A stretch of DNA of 10,742 bases. It comes from an uncultured Eubacteriales bacterium. GTDB taxonomy: Bacteria > Bacillota > Clostridia > Christensenellales > Borkfalkiaceae. Positions 1-7,868 of the stretch are shown here, one piece after another. The notes beneath the pieces were generated by a model. The model saw nothing but the letters and a program-made list of their open reading frames with translations, was not told the DNA's origin and did no database searches. Position numbers and translations under genes: made by a program. How positions within the stretch are numbered: position 1 is the first letter of the stretch; each line of letters begins with the position of its first letter. The stretch covers positions 1 through 10,742 of the forward strand of contig CAJLLH010000031.1 of the NCBI GenBank assembly GCA_905207385.1, read 5' to 3'.

Positions 1-566
1 CCGTTCGCATGTGCCGCGATAACGATTACGACATAATTCTTATGGACGTCATGATGCCCAAGCTTGACGGATTTTCCGCCGTCAAAGAAATAAGAAAGAC
101 CAAAGATACGCCCGTAATCATGCTTTCGGCGCGCGGCGAGGAATACGATAAGCTTTTCGGTTTTGAAATAGGCGTTGACGACTATGTAACCAAGCCGTTT
201 TCGCCCAAAGAAGTTATGGCGCGCATCAATGCCGTAACAAAGCGCAGAAGCGCGGGGGCAGAGGAAGCCAAGACGGACGTATACAAGTTTGAAGGCCTCA
301 CTATAGACATGGCGGGCAGAAATGTTTACGTGGACGGCGAAAAGGCCGAGCTTACGCCCAAGGAGTACGAAATTTTATTCTACTTCGTAAAGAACAAGGG
401 CATAGCTCTTACCCGCGAAAAACTGCTTATGGACGTATGGGGTTTTGACTTTTACGGCGACGACAGAACGGTTGACACGCACATAAAGATGTTGCGCAGC
501 AATCTTAAACAATACAGAAAATTCATTGTGACCCTCAGGGGGCTGGGGTATAAATTTGAAGTCTGA
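1..566 (+). CDS. OmpR/PhoB-family response regulator, 5'-truncated by window edge
   Basis: A DNA-binding response regulator that would be phosphorylated by the kinase encoded next to it and bind promoter DNA as a dimer. The frame is open to the left edge, so the true start and the first part of the receiver domain, with its acidic pair, lie outside. Counting from the first visible Met (base 9), the phospho-acceptor is D13 in LMDVMMPK, the conserved switch Ser/Thr position is S40 in VIMLSAR, and the conserved Lys is K62 in DYVTKPF. The winged-helix effector domain covers about residues 92-185, with recognition helix DDRTVDTHIKMLRSNL and wing RGLGYKFEV. The stop is TGA at 564-566. The last 11 bases overlap the kinase gene, which indicates one operon and translational coupling. 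The family is certain; the regulon cannot be read from the sequence. Confidence 0.95.
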   Translation, partial: VRMCRDNDYDIILMDVMMPKLDGFSAVKEIRKTKDTPVIMLSARGEEYDKLFGFEIGVDDYVTKPFSPKEVMARINAVTKRRSAGAEEAKTDVYKFEGLTIDMAGRNVYVDGEKAELTPKEYEILFYFVKNKGIALTREKLLMDVWGFDFYGDDRTVDTHIKMLRSNLKQYRKFIVTLRGLGYKFEV

Positions 567-2064
567 AAAAAAGGGGTTGAAGCGGCTTAGAAGCCTCAAC
601 CTTACGCTGTGGAAAAATTTTTGTTTCATGGCGTTTTTCATAATACTTTTAGTCGGCGTAATCTGCTATGTAATAATGCAGAGCGCGTTTGCGTCGCTGA
701 CTCAGGATAAGGTGCGCAACGTAGGCGTTTCCGTAAGCAAAAGGCTGGAGGAATCGGCTAACGGTTCGGTGCAGTCTTTCCTCGTCATGGATGAGTATAT
801 AGAAAGAACGTCGTTTGAAAACAATGTAAATATAGCCGTGCTTACTTCCGACGGCAACGTCATTCTGCCTATAGAACAGCGACTGAGCGAAAGCGAGCGC
901 GAGTACTGGGCGCAAGTACACGAAAGCGTTATAGACAGGCTTTCCGATTTTGAAGGCAATGCAATACAGTTTGTAACAGGCAACGTATATACGTATGCCG
1001 AAACAACTCCGTTTGCGCAGGGACTACAGATGTCGGGCGAGCCTAACTATCTTGTAGTGCGCTATTCGCTTGATCTTGCCAATAACACAATGAATACCGT
1101 GCAGATATATATGATTATAGTCTGCATTTTTGTAGTGCTTATAGCATTCCTGATTTCTTACAGCATAGCGCAGAAGATTTCCGAACCGCTTAAAAGTCTT
1201 ACTTCTACCGCAAATAAAATGGCAAAGGGCGATTATAACGTTAAATTTGCCTCGGCAGAGTATCAGGAAATAGCTCAGCTTTCAGATACGCTTAACTATG
1301 CCTGCGCGGAGATTAAAAAGACTGACGGGTTCCAGAAGGAGCTGCTTGCAAACGTCTCGCACGATTTGAAGACGCCGCTTACAATGATTAAAGCTTACGC
1401 TTCGATGATAAAGGAAATTTCGGGAGATAACCCCGAAAAGCGCAACCAGCATCTTCAGGTAATTATCGACGAGGCGGACAGGCTTGCGGGACTTGTAAAC
1501 GACGTGCTCAATATGTCCAAAATAAGTTCGGACATAAACCAGATAAACAAAAAGGTGTTCAACCTTACCGATTTCCTTTACGGCATAATGCAGAAGTTTG
1601 AATATCTCCGCGATATGCAAGGTTACGATTTTATCGTGGATATAGACCCCGACCTTTACACTTGCGCAGATGAAGGAAAGATAGGTCAGGTGCTTTACAA
1701 CCTTATTTCCAATGCCGTCAACTACACGGGCGAAGATAAAAAGGTTTACGTAAGCCTTAAGTACGACAAGCAGTCTAACCGCATTCGCTTCATCGTGCGC
1801 GATACTGGCAAGGGTATAGCTAAAGAAGATTTGCCTTCAATCTGGAACAGGTATTACAGGGTAAAGGAAACTCACGCGCGACCCGTAAAGGGTACTGGGT
1901 TGGGGCTTCCCATAGTTAAAACTATTCTCGAAAAGCACGCCTTTGATTTCGGAGCCGATTCCGAACTCGGCAAAGGTTCGCAGTTCTGGGTTGACTTCCC
2001 CGAAGTTCCCGCAGAAGTTCCCGGACTTCCCGCCCCCGAAGAAGGTTCTGCAAAGTCTGAATAA
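556..2064 (+). CDS. Membrane sensor histidine kinase (HAMP-HisKA-HATPase)
   Basis: The likely partner of the upstream response regulator. It would autophosphorylate on His and pass the phosphate to the regulator's Asp. The 502 residues contain TM1 (about 23-45), an extracytoplasmic sensor region of about 135 residues (46-182), TM2 (about 183-205), HAMP (about 206-255) and a HisKA dimerisation helix with H269 in SHDLKTPL. The ATPase domain has an N box with N382 and N386 (YNLISNA), a G1 box DTGKGI (416-421) and a G2 box GTGLGL (446-451). All catalytic motifs are intact. The TTG start at 556 has GGGG at 545-548 in front of it. A second TTG at 577, or ATG at 628, are alternatives; both keep TM1 wholly or mostly. 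The last 20 or so residues form a Pro/Glu-rich tail (EVPAEVPGLPAPEEG) beyond the ATPase fold. The sensor region matches no ligand-binding fold that I can name, so the signal is unknown. Confidence 0.94.
   Translation: MKSEKKGLKRLRSLNLTLWKNFCFMAFFIILLVGVICYVIMQSAFASLTQDKVRNVGVSVSKRLEESANGSVQSFLVMDEYIERTSFENNVNIAVLTSDGNVILPIEQRLSESEREYWAQVHESVIDRLSDFEGNAIQFVTGNVYTYAETTPFAQGLQMSGEPNYLVVRYSLDLANNTMNTVQIYMIIVCIFVVLIAFLISYSIAQKISEPLKSLTSTANKMAKGDYNVKFASAEYQEIAQLSDTLNYACAEIKKTDGFQKELLANVSHDLKTPLTMIKAYASMIKEISGDNPEKRNQHLQVIIDEADRLAGLVNDVLNMSKISSDINQINKKVFNLTDFLYGIMQKFEYLRDMQGYDFIVDIDPDLYTCADEGKIGQVLYNLISNAVNYTGEDKKVYVSLKYDKQSNRIRFIVRDTGKGIAKEDLPSIWNRYYRVKETHARPVKGTGLGLPIVKTILEKHAFDFGADSELGKGSQFWVDFPEVPAEVPGLPAPEEGSAKSE
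2002..2025 (+). repeat. 12-bp tandem duplication in the kinase 3' end
   Basis: GAAGTTCCCGCA is followed directly by GAAGTTCCCGGA (11 of 12 identical). The copies are in frame and encode EVPA-EVPG in the Pro-rich C-terminal tail of the kinase. They lie outside the catalytic domain, so the duplication is probably tolerated without functional effect. Confidence 0.7.
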
Positions 2065-2080
2065 ATTGTTTTATGTTATT

Positions 2081-2120
2081 GTCGGCGCAAAAGCATTTTG
2101 CTTTTGCGCCGACATTTTTT
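2081..2120 (+). terminator. Intrinsic terminator of the two-component operon
   Basis: A perfect 15-bp inverted repeat (2081-2095 with 2099-2113, arm GTCGGCGCAAAAGCA) is followed by A and then six T at 2115-2120, with five more T after one A. It begins 17 bases after the kinase stop codon. The opposite strand has no comparable T-run after the stem, so it looks directional, ending + strand transcription before uvrB. Confidence 0.93.
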
Positions 2121-2141
2121 ATTTTTAACGGCATAGTTTGT

Positions 2142-2170
2142 TTGACAACGCAATGCTGCAGTGATAAAAT
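2142..2170 (+). promoter_or_regulatory. Promoter P1 of uvrBA, sigma-A type
   Basis: TTGACA (2142-2147), a 17-base spacer and TAAAAT (2165-2170): a perfect -35 and a 5/6 -10 at ideal spacing. The predicted transcription start is about 2177. It sits just after the preceding terminator and is the only strong promoter-like pair at consensus -35 in the gap. Confidence 0.85.
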
Positions 2171-2174
2171 ATTT

Positions 2175-2188
2175 TAAACAAATGTTTA
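2175..2188. promoter_or_regulatory. LexA-box-like palindrome at the P1 start site
   Basis: TAAACA-AA-TGTTTA is an inverted repeat with 6-bp arms, placed over the predicted P1 start, where a bound repressor would block RNA polymerase. Against the Bacillus SOS box consensus CGAACRNRYGTTYC it matches 11 of 14 positions, keeping the AAC-N4-GTT core but with A in place of the outer G. uvrB is a classical SOS gene in Bacillus. LexA binding is inferred; the altered outer base could weaken or abolish it, or reflect a lineage-specific site. Confidence 0.45.
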
Positions 2189-2221
2189 CTTTCTTTGGCT
2201 TGTCCAATGAGAGGAATATTG

Positions 2222-2250
2222 TTGTAAAACCTGCCGTTTAGGTTTATAAT
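2222..2250 (+). promoter_or_regulatory. Promoter P2 of uvrBA, sigma-A type
   Basis: TTGTAA (2222-2227), a 17-base spacer and a perfect TATAAT (2245-2250). The predicted start is about 2257, some 80 bases downstream of P1. The -10 lies inside a 14-bp AT-only palindrome (2243-2256, TTTATAATTATAAA) that could be an operator or chance in AT-rich DNA. P2 is downstream of the LexA-like site, so it could give basal transcription independent of that site. Confidence 0.7.
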
Positions 2251-2342
2251 TATAAAGAATAACTTTGTCCTGCGCGTAAAAAACGCGTAGGTGTGCGGTG
2301 CTTTTATACAGCAAGATTATAGGTCAGGTTTATTCGGAAGAT

Positions 2343-4322
2343 ATGGATTTTAAACTTCACTCAAAATTTCAGCCGACGGGCGACCAGCCTCAGGCAATAG
2401 AAAAGCTTACTGAAGGTGTGCTCGACGGTATCCGCACTCAGGTGCTTGTGGGCGTTACGGGCAGCGGCAAAACGTTTACAATGGCAAACATAATCAAAAA
2501 CGTAAACCGCCCGACGCTGGTCATAGCGCACAACAAAACGCTTGCCGCTCAGCTGTGCAACGAGTTCAGGGAATTCTTCCCCGAAAACAGGGTTGAATAC
2601 TTTGTGTCGTATTACGACTATTATCAGCCCGAAAGTTACATTCCGTCCACGGATACCTATATCGAAAAGGATATGAGCCTGAACGACGAAATAGATAAGT
2701 TGCGCAACTCTGCAACGGCTTCGCTCGGCGAAAGGAAGGACGTAATTGTGGTCGCGTCCGTATCCTGCATATACGGTCTGGGCGCGCCCGAAGAATATTT
2801 CAGACTTTCCATATCTCTCCGTCCGGGCGACGTAATGGAGCGCGACGAACTTTTGCGCAGACTGGTTGAAATTCAGTACAACAGAAAGGACGTAGATTTT
2901 CAGCGTTCGTCATTCCGCGTGCGCGGCGACATAGTTGAAATTTTCCCCGCGGGCAATTCGGAAATTGCAATCAGAGTTGAATTTTTCGGCGATGAAATAG
3001 ACAGAATATGCGAAGAGGACGCGCTTACCGGCAACATAGTTTCCGAGCTCAAACACGTTCTGATTTTCCCCGCTTCGCACTATGCGGTAGGTTCTGATAA
3101 GCTCGGCGACGCGCTTGCAATGATAGAGCGCGACATGAAGGACGAAGTAAAGGCCTTCCGCGACGCCGGCAAGCCGCTCGAAGCCGAAAGACTTGAACAG
3201 CGCACCACTTTCGATATGGAGATGATACGCGAAATAGGCTATTGCAGCGGCGTTGAAAATTACAGCAGGTACTTCGACGGAAGAAGACCTGGCGAACCTT
3301 CTTTTACTTTGCTCGACTATTTTCCCGCGGGCGAATTTCTTGTGTTCATAGACGAAAGCCATATGACCATTCCGCAGATACGCGCTATGTATCACGGCGA
3401 CAGAAGCCGAAAGGAAAACCTTGTCAACTACGGCTTCAGACTGAAATCTGCGTACGATAACCGACCGCTCACTTTCGAGGAATTTGACGCGCGCGTTCCG
3501 CAGCTTATATGCGTTTCGGCAACGCCCGCGCCTTACGAACTCGAGCAGTCAGGCAACACCGTCGAACAGCTTATCCGCCCCACGGGTCTTCTCGACCCCG
3601 AAGTGGAGGTTCGCCCCACGAAAGGTCAGATAGACGACCTTCTCGGCGAGGTAAAAAAAGTTATCGCTGAGCATGGCAGGGTGCTTGTTACCACAATGAC
3701 AAAGCGAATGGCGGAAAGCCTTACCGATTACCTTAAAGAGCATTCGCTCAAAGTAAGGTATATGCACAGTGACATTGACGCGCTCGAGCGCATTGACATA
3801 ATAAACGGCTTAAGAAGCGGCGAATTCGATATTCTTTGCGGCATTAACCTTTTAAGGGAGGGACTCGACCTGCCCGAAGTAAAGCTTGTGGCTATACTCG
3901 ACGCCGACAAAGAGGGCTTTTTAAGGAGCGAAACGGCGCTCGTTCAGACGATAGGCCGAGCCGCGCGAAACGCCGAAGGCAGAGTTATAATGTATGCCGA
4001 CGTAATAACGGGCAGCATGCAGCGCGCCATAGACGAAACGCGCCGCCGCCGCGAAATTCAGGACGAGTACAACAAGGCGCACGGCATTACGCCTAAAACC
4101 ATAATCAAAGAAGTAAAAAGCACTATAGGCATAACGGGCAAAAAGAAGGTCGGCGAAGACATCAAAGCCGCCGATATCCCCGCGGAGATAGAAAAGTTAA
4201 AGGCGCTTATGGCGGTAGCCTCCGCGCAGCTCGACTTTGAAAAGGCGATTGAAATACGCGATACTATAAACGGGCTGAAAAAGCGCATGCGCACTGCGGG
4301 CAAAAACGTGCCCAAAAGCTGA
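2343..4322 (+). CDS. uvrB: UvrABC excinuclease subunit B
   Basis: Damage-verifying subunit of nucleotide excision repair: it is loaded by UvrA, opens DNA around the lesion with ATP, and recruits UvrC. From ATG 2343 it is 659 residues, a usual length. Visible motifs are Walker A GVTGSGKT (37-44), the beta-hairpin region YYDYYQPE (90-97) that clamps a strand, DESH (337-340), VSATPAPYE (391-399), QTIGRAARN (535-543) and a C-terminal UVR motif (about 614-647) for UvrC/UvrA contact. ATG 2343 is chosen because family similarity begins at [24 protein letters not shown] at 2336-2340 lies only two bases from it, which is tight. An in-frame GTG at 2298, with AGGTG at 2289-2293, would add 15 residues (674 aa). 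uvrA follows after 12 bases. Confidence 0.98.
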   Translation: MDFKLHSKFQPTGDQPQAIEKLTEGVLDGIRTQVLVGVTGSGKTFTMANIIKNVNRPTLVIAHNKTLAAQLCNEFREFFPENRVEYFVSYYDYYQPESYIPSTDTYIEKDMSLNDEIDKLRNSATASLGERKDVIVVASVSCIYGLGAPEEYFRLSISLRPGDVMERDELLRRLVEIQYNRKDVDFQRSSFRVRGDIVEIFPAGNSEIAIRVEFFGDEIDRICEEDALTGNIVSELKHVLIFPASHYAVGSDKLGDALAMIERDMKDEVKAFRDAGKPLEAERLEQRTTFDMEMIREIGYCSGVENYSRYFDGRRPGEPSFTLLDYFPAGEFLVFIDESHMTIPQIRAMYHGDRSRKENLVNYGFRLKSAYDNRPLTFEEFDARVPQLICVSATPAPYELEQSGNTVEQLIRPTGLLDPEVEVRPTKGQIDDLLGEVKKVIAEHGRVLVTTMTKRMAESLTDYLKEHSLKVRYMHSDIDALERIDIINGLRSGEFDILCGINLLREGLDLPEVKLVAILDADKEGFLRSETALVQTIGRAARNAEGRVIMYADVITGSMQRAIDETRRRREIQDEYNKAHGITPKTIIKEVKSTIGITGKKKVGEDIKAADIPAEIEKLKALMAVASAQLDFEKAIEIRDTINGLKKRMRTAGKNVPKS

Positions 4323-4334
4323 TCAGGATAATAT

Positions 4335-7154
4335 ATGAAAGACGAAATTTTTGTTAAAGGCGCAAAAGAAAACAATTTAAAAAATATCGACGTTCACATA
4401 CCCCGCAACACGCTCACGGTGTTTACGGGTCTTTCGGGCAGCGGCAAATCCACGCTTGCGTTCGATACCATTTTTGCAGAGGGTCAGAGGAGGTATATAG
4501 AAAGCCTTTCTTCATACGCCCGCCAGTTTTTGGGACAGATGGAAAAGCCCGACGTGGAATCCATAGACGGACTTTCGCCCGCCATTTCAATTGACCAGAA
4601 AACGACCTCGCACAACCCCCGTTCGACCGTAGGCACGGTTACCGAAATATACGACTATTTCAGACTGCTTTTCGCGCGCGTAGGCGTGCCCCATTGCCCC
4701 AAGTGCGGCAGAGAAATACGCAAACAATCGGTAGACGAAATTGCCGACCGCGTCATGGCAATGCCTTCGGGCAGTAAAATAATGGTAGAAGCGCCTATTG
4801 CCCGCGGCAAAAAGGGCGAATTTGCAAAAGAGCTTGCTAGCTTCAAAAAGAGCGGCTACGGCAGGGTAAAAATAGACGGCGCCGTATACGATTTGCAGGA
4901 AGAAATACATCTTGAAAAGAATATAAGGCACAATATATCGGTAGTCATTGACAGGCTTGTCATAAAAGACGGCATATTGAAAAGACTTACCGACAGCCTT
5001 GAAGCTGCCTTAAAACTCGGCAACGGACTTGTAATAATAGACAACGGCGAAAACGAAGACCTGTATTCTTCCAACTATGCTTGCCCCGACTGCGGCATAT
5101 CCATAGAGGAGATAGAGCCGCGCCTGTTCTCTTTCAATACGCCTTGGGGCGCTTGCCCCGAATGTTCGGGACTTGGGTTCAAGCAGGTGGTAGACCCCGA
5201 CCTTATCTGTCCCGATAAAACCAAGACCTTGCGCGAGGGGGCAATTAAAATAAGCGGCTGGAATCTGGACAGTTCTTCTATGACCCAGATGTATATAAAT
5301 TCGCTCGCGAAGCATTACAATTTTTCGCTCGACGTGCCCGTCAAGGACCTTCCCAAAGAGGTGTTCGATATGCTTATGTACGGCAACGGCGGCGAACAGA
5401 TAGAGCTTGAATATAACGCTTACCGCTTTTCGGGCAGTTACAAAACTGCGTGGGAAGGCTTTGCCAACAACCTTCAGCGCCGCTACAACCAGACCTCGTC
5501 CGACAGCGTAAAAATGGATATAGAACGCTATATGCGCGTTACCGACTGCCCTGCGTGCCACGGCAAAGGGCTTAAAAAGAAAGCGCTCGCCGTAACCGTC
5601 GGGGGCAAAAATATTGCACAGGTTTGCGATATGGCGGTTGACGACATCGCGGCTTTTGCGGATTTTTCTTTCTTCACTCCTACGGAGCATATGATTGCCG
5701 ACAGCATTATAAAAGAGATAGATAACCGCATAAGCTTTTTAAAGAACGTAGGTCTCGGTTATCTTACGCTTTCGCGCAGTGCGGCAACGCTTTCGGGCGG
5801 CGAAAGTCAGCGAATAAGGCTTGCCACGCAGATAGGAAGCGCGCTCACGGGCGTTCTGTACATTCTTGACGAGCCGAGCATAGGATTGCATCAGAGGGAT
5901 AACGAAAAGCTTTTGGCTTCGCTTAAAGGTCTGCGCGACATAGGCAACACCTTAATAGTCGTAGAGCACGACGAAGACACTATGCGCGCCGCAGATTATA
6001 TAGTCGACATAGGTCCTAAGGCGGGCGTTCACGGCGGCGAGGTGGTTGCGTGCGGCACGCCTCAGGATATAATGAACGAGCCTCGCTCCATAACTGGCGA
6101 CTATCTTTCTGGCAGAAGGAAGATAGAAGTGCCCGCCGTGCGCAAAAAGCCGGACGGAAGATACCTTACGGTAAAGGGGTGCAGGCAGAATAACTTAAAG
6201 GGCGTAGACGTCAGCATTCCCGCGGGGCTAATAACTGCGGTTACAGGCGTTTCTGGTTCGGGCAAGTCCAGCCTTGTAAACGAAATTATTTACCCGTACC
6301 TTGCAAACACGCTGAACGGCGCGCGCCAGCCTCAGGGTAAGTTCGATAAAATCGAAGGGCTTGAGTACTTCGATAAAGTAATAGCCATAGACCAGCAGCC
6401 CATAGGCAGAACGCCCCGCTCCAATCCCGCAACTTATACGGGCGTATTCACAATGATACGCGACCTCTTCGCCGCAACGCCCGACGCAAAAGAACGCGGG
6501 TATAAAAGCGGAAGATTTTCCTTCAATATCGCGGGCGGAAGGTGCGAACATTGCGAAGGCGGCGGCATAATTCAGATAGAAATGCATTTCCTGCCCGATA
6601 TTTACGTTCCTTGCGAAGTCTGCGGCGGCAAACGCTATAACAGAGAGACTCTGGAAGTAAAATACAAGGGCAAGTCCATTTCCGACGTGCTCGACATGAC
6701 GGTGGAGGACGCCGCCGAATTTTTTAAGCCGATAGGCGCAATATACAATAAACTTTCCACCCTCGTCGACGTAGGTCTCGGCTACATCAAGCTCGGTCAG
6801 AGCGCGACTACTCTTTCGGGCGGCGAGGCGCAGAGGGTAAAGCTCGCCACAGAGCTTTCAAAAAGAAGCACGGGCAAAACGTTCTATATTCTGGACGAGC
6901 CTACTACGGGTCTGCATAGCTACGACGTGGACAAGCTTATAAAAATACTTGCAAGGCTAAGGGAAGGCGGCAACACCGTGCTTGTAATAGAGCACAACCT
7001 TGACGTCATAAAAACTTCGGACTGGATTATTGATCTTGGGCCCGAAGGCGGCGACAAGGGCGGCACTGTAATAGCTTGCGGCTCGCCCGAAGATATTGCG
7101 GCGCATCCCGAAAGTTACACGGGTCAGTTCCTTAAAAAAGTACTTGAAAACTGA
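4335..7154 (+). CDS. uvrA: UvrABC excinuclease subunit A
   Basis: Dimeric ABC-type ATPase that scans DNA, recognises lesions and loads UvrB. It has 939 residues, the normal length. The first ABC module has Walker A GLSGSGKST (32-40), zinc Cys pairs C250/C253 and C274/C277, signature LSGGE (486-490) and Walker B LDEP (511-514). The second has Walker A GVSGSGKSS (638-646), a zinc finger at C737/C740 and C760/C763, signature LSGGE (827-831) and Walker B LDEP (853-856). Further CxxC pairs are at 121/124, in the UvrB-binding region, and 405/408. All ATPase motifs appear intact. The start at 4335 has CAGGA at 4324-4328. It is co-transcribed with uvrB, as in Bacillus, and followed by a terminator. 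No odd residues were seen. Confidence 0.98.
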   Translation: MKDEIFVKGAKENNLKNIDVHIPRNTLTVFTGLSGSGKSTLAFDTIFAEGQRRYIESLSSYARQFLGQMEKPDVESIDGLSPAISIDQKTTSHNPRSTVGTVTEIYDYFRLLFARVGVPHCPKCGREIRKQSVDEIADRVMAMPSGSKIMVEAPIARGKKGEFAKELASFKKSGYGRVKIDGAVYDLQEEIHLEKNIRHNISVVIDRLVIKDGILKRLTDSLEAALKLGNGLVIIDNGENEDLYSSNYACPDCGISIEEIEPRLFSFNTPWGACPECSGLGFKQVVDPDLICPDKTKTLREGAIKISGWNLDSSSMTQMYINSLAKHYNFSLDVPVKDLPKEVFDMLMYGNGGEQIELEYNAYRFSGSYKTAWEGFANNLQRRYNQTSSDSVKMDIERYMRVTDCPACHGKGLKKKALAVTVGGKNIAQVCDMAVDDIAAFADFSFFTPTEHMIADSIIKEIDNRISFLKNVGLGYLTLSRSAATLSGGESQRIRLATQIGSALTGVLYILDEPSIGLHQRDNEKLLASLKGLRDIGNTLIVVEHDEDTMRAADYIVDIGPKAGVHGGEVVACGTPQDIMNEPRSITGDYLSGRRKIEVPAVRKKPDGRYLTVKGCRQNNLKGVDVSIPAGLITAVTGVSGSGKSSLVNEIIYPYLANTLNGARQPQGKFDKIEGLEYFDKVIAIDQQPIGRTPRSNPATYTGVFTMIRDLFAATPDAKERGYKSGRFSFNIAGGRCEHCEGGGIIQIEMHFLPDIYVPCEVCGGKRYNRETLEVKYKGKSISDVLDMTVEDAAEFFKPIGAIYNKLSTLVDVGLGYIKLGQSATTLSGGEAQRVKLATELSKRSTGKTFYILDEPTTGLHSYDVDKLIKILARLREGGNTVLVIEHNLDVIKTSDWIIDLGPEGGDKGGTVIACGSPEDIAAHPESYTGQFLKKVLEN

Positions 7155-7173
7155 ATAAAGCTTATGTTTTGAA

Positions 7174-7217
7174 AGCCGCGGCGCCCGCAATTTTGCGGGC
7201 GTCGCGGCTGCTTTTTT
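7174..7217 (+). terminator. Intrinsic terminator of uvrBA
   Basis: Inverted repeat 7174-7190 with 7193-7209: about 16 bp pairable around a small AT loop, with one G-U wobble in an otherwise perfect GC-rich stem. GC and then six T (7212-7217) follow. It starts 20 bases after the uvrA stop codon. Confidence 0.93.
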
Positions 7218-7227
7218 ATTTGAGGTG

Positions 7228-7257
7228 TTCCCAAAATTTGTGCGTAAAGAATATGCT
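7228..7257 (+). promoter_or_regulatory. Weak candidate promoter of the ferritin-like gene
   Basis: TTCCCA (7228-7233), an 18-base spacer and TATGCT (7252-7257), each 4/6 to sigma-A consensus. A promoter is expected here because the gene sits between a terminator and its own AAAGGAG ribosome binding site (7277-7283). This is the best pair I can find, but it is poor; an alternative sigma factor or activator could be used instead. Confidence 0.25.
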
Positions 7258-7293
7258 GATAGTACGACTTGAGTTTAAAGGAGCAAAACTAAA

Positions 7294-7803
7294 ATGCCAT
7301 CACCTCTTACCGCAAAAGAACCCTTTCCCACAACAGACGGAATATGTCCCGACGCGTATTCTCTGCGCGTAATATCCCCCGCATACGCCAGCCCGATAGG
7401 CGAGCTGAATGCAATTCTTCAGTATACATATCACGCCCTCAATTTCAAGGCAAAGGGATATGAAGAGTATGCGAGCATAATAGAAGACATTTCCATAGCC
7501 GAAATGATTCATTTTGAACTTCTCGGCAGTACTATACTGGCACTCGGCGCGGCGCCCGTATTTACTTCCAATCCGCCGGGAATGTTTAACTTTTATTCGG
7601 CTAAGTACGTTACTTACTCACGTTCTCTCGTTTGCATGATAGAAGACGATATCCGCGCCGAAAAACAGGCAATACGCGGATACGAGCGCATGCTTTGCCT
7701 TTTGAAAAATGACAAAGTAAAGGCTATAATTGCGCGCATACTCGAAGACGAGCGCCTTCATCTTGCCGCGTTTGAAAAGATTTTGTGCGGCCTTAAAAGC
7801 TGA
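7294..7803 (+). CDS. Erythrin-type ferritin-like diiron protein
   Basis: A 169-residue protein with the four-helix-bundle dimetal pattern of the rubrerythrin/erythrin group: E37-x6-Y44, E70-x2-H73, E123-x6-Y130 and E153-x2-H156, one per expected helix. Such proteins bind two irons (or Mn) and typically handle peroxide or oxygen in anaerobes. There is no C-terminal rubredoxin CxxC domain, so electrons would come from a separate partner. No signal peptide or TM segment is seen, so it is probably cytosolic. Scattered Cys (18, 114, 135, 165) do not form a metal motif. The N-terminal 25 residues are Pro-rich and lie before the bundle. ATG 7294 has AAAGGAG ten bases upstream. It appears to be a single-gene unit. 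The dimetal fold is well supported; the exact activity, such as peroxidase or oxidase, is not. CotJC/Mn-catalase-like relatives are an alternative label. Confidence 0.8.
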   Translation: MPSPLTAKEPFPTTDGICPDAYSLRVISPAYASPIGELNAILQYTYHALNFKAKGYEEYASIIEDISIAEMIHFELLGSTILALGAAPVFTSNPPGMFNFYSAKYVTYSRSLVCMIEDDIRAEKQAIRGYERMLCLLKNDKVKAIIARILEDERLHLAAFEKILCGLKS

Positions 7804-7822
7804 CGCGGCATTAAAAGTTGAC
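7787..7822 (+). repeat. 18-bp direct tandem duplication over the diiron gene stop codon
   Basis: GCGGCCTTAAAAGCTGAC (7787-7804) is followed without gap by GCGGCATTAAAAGTTGAC (7805-7822), 16 of 18 identical. The first copy encodes the last residues and TGA stop of the ferritin-like gene. The second lies in the gap and ends in TTGAC, giving five of the six bases of the -35 box of the next promoter. Confidence 0.85.
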
Positions 7823-7846
7823 ATAAGCGGCGGCGTATTATAAAAT
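7818..7846 (+). promoter_or_regulatory. Promoter of the flavoprotein pair, sigma-A type
   Basis: TTGACA (7818-7823), a 17-base spacer and TAAAAT (7841-7846). It has the same -35, spacing and -10 as uvrBA P1. The predicted start is about 7853, only about 16 bases before the ATG at 7869. It begins 15 bases after the previous stop codon; no terminator separates the genes, so some read-through from the ferritin-like gene is possible. Confidence 0.8.
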
Positions 7847-7868
7847 TAAATAAAAAAGATTTTATATT

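Noticed and set aside
2182..2241. A 19-codon + strand open frame in the uvrB leader (ATG 2182)
   Set aside because: The ATG lies about 5 bases after the predicted P1 start within the palindrome, without a ribosome binding site, and the encoded peptide has no leader-peptide features.
2243..2256. PerR/Fur-type box in the P2 palindrome
   Set aside because: TTATAA arms recall the PerR box, but the 7-1-7 spacing is not met and the sequence is AT-only and contains the -10 box, so a named regulator is not supported.
5010..5690. A 226-codon open frame on the - strand inside uvrA, and similar ones inside uvrB (2910-3395) and the kinase
   Set aside because: They lie wholly antisense to clearly real genes, show no recognisable family motif and are explained by codon bias of the + strand genes.
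7169..7372. A 67-codon + strand open frame crossing the uvrA terminator
   Set aside because: It includes the terminator hairpin and overlaps the ferritin-like gene in another frame, with no motif and no ribosome site.
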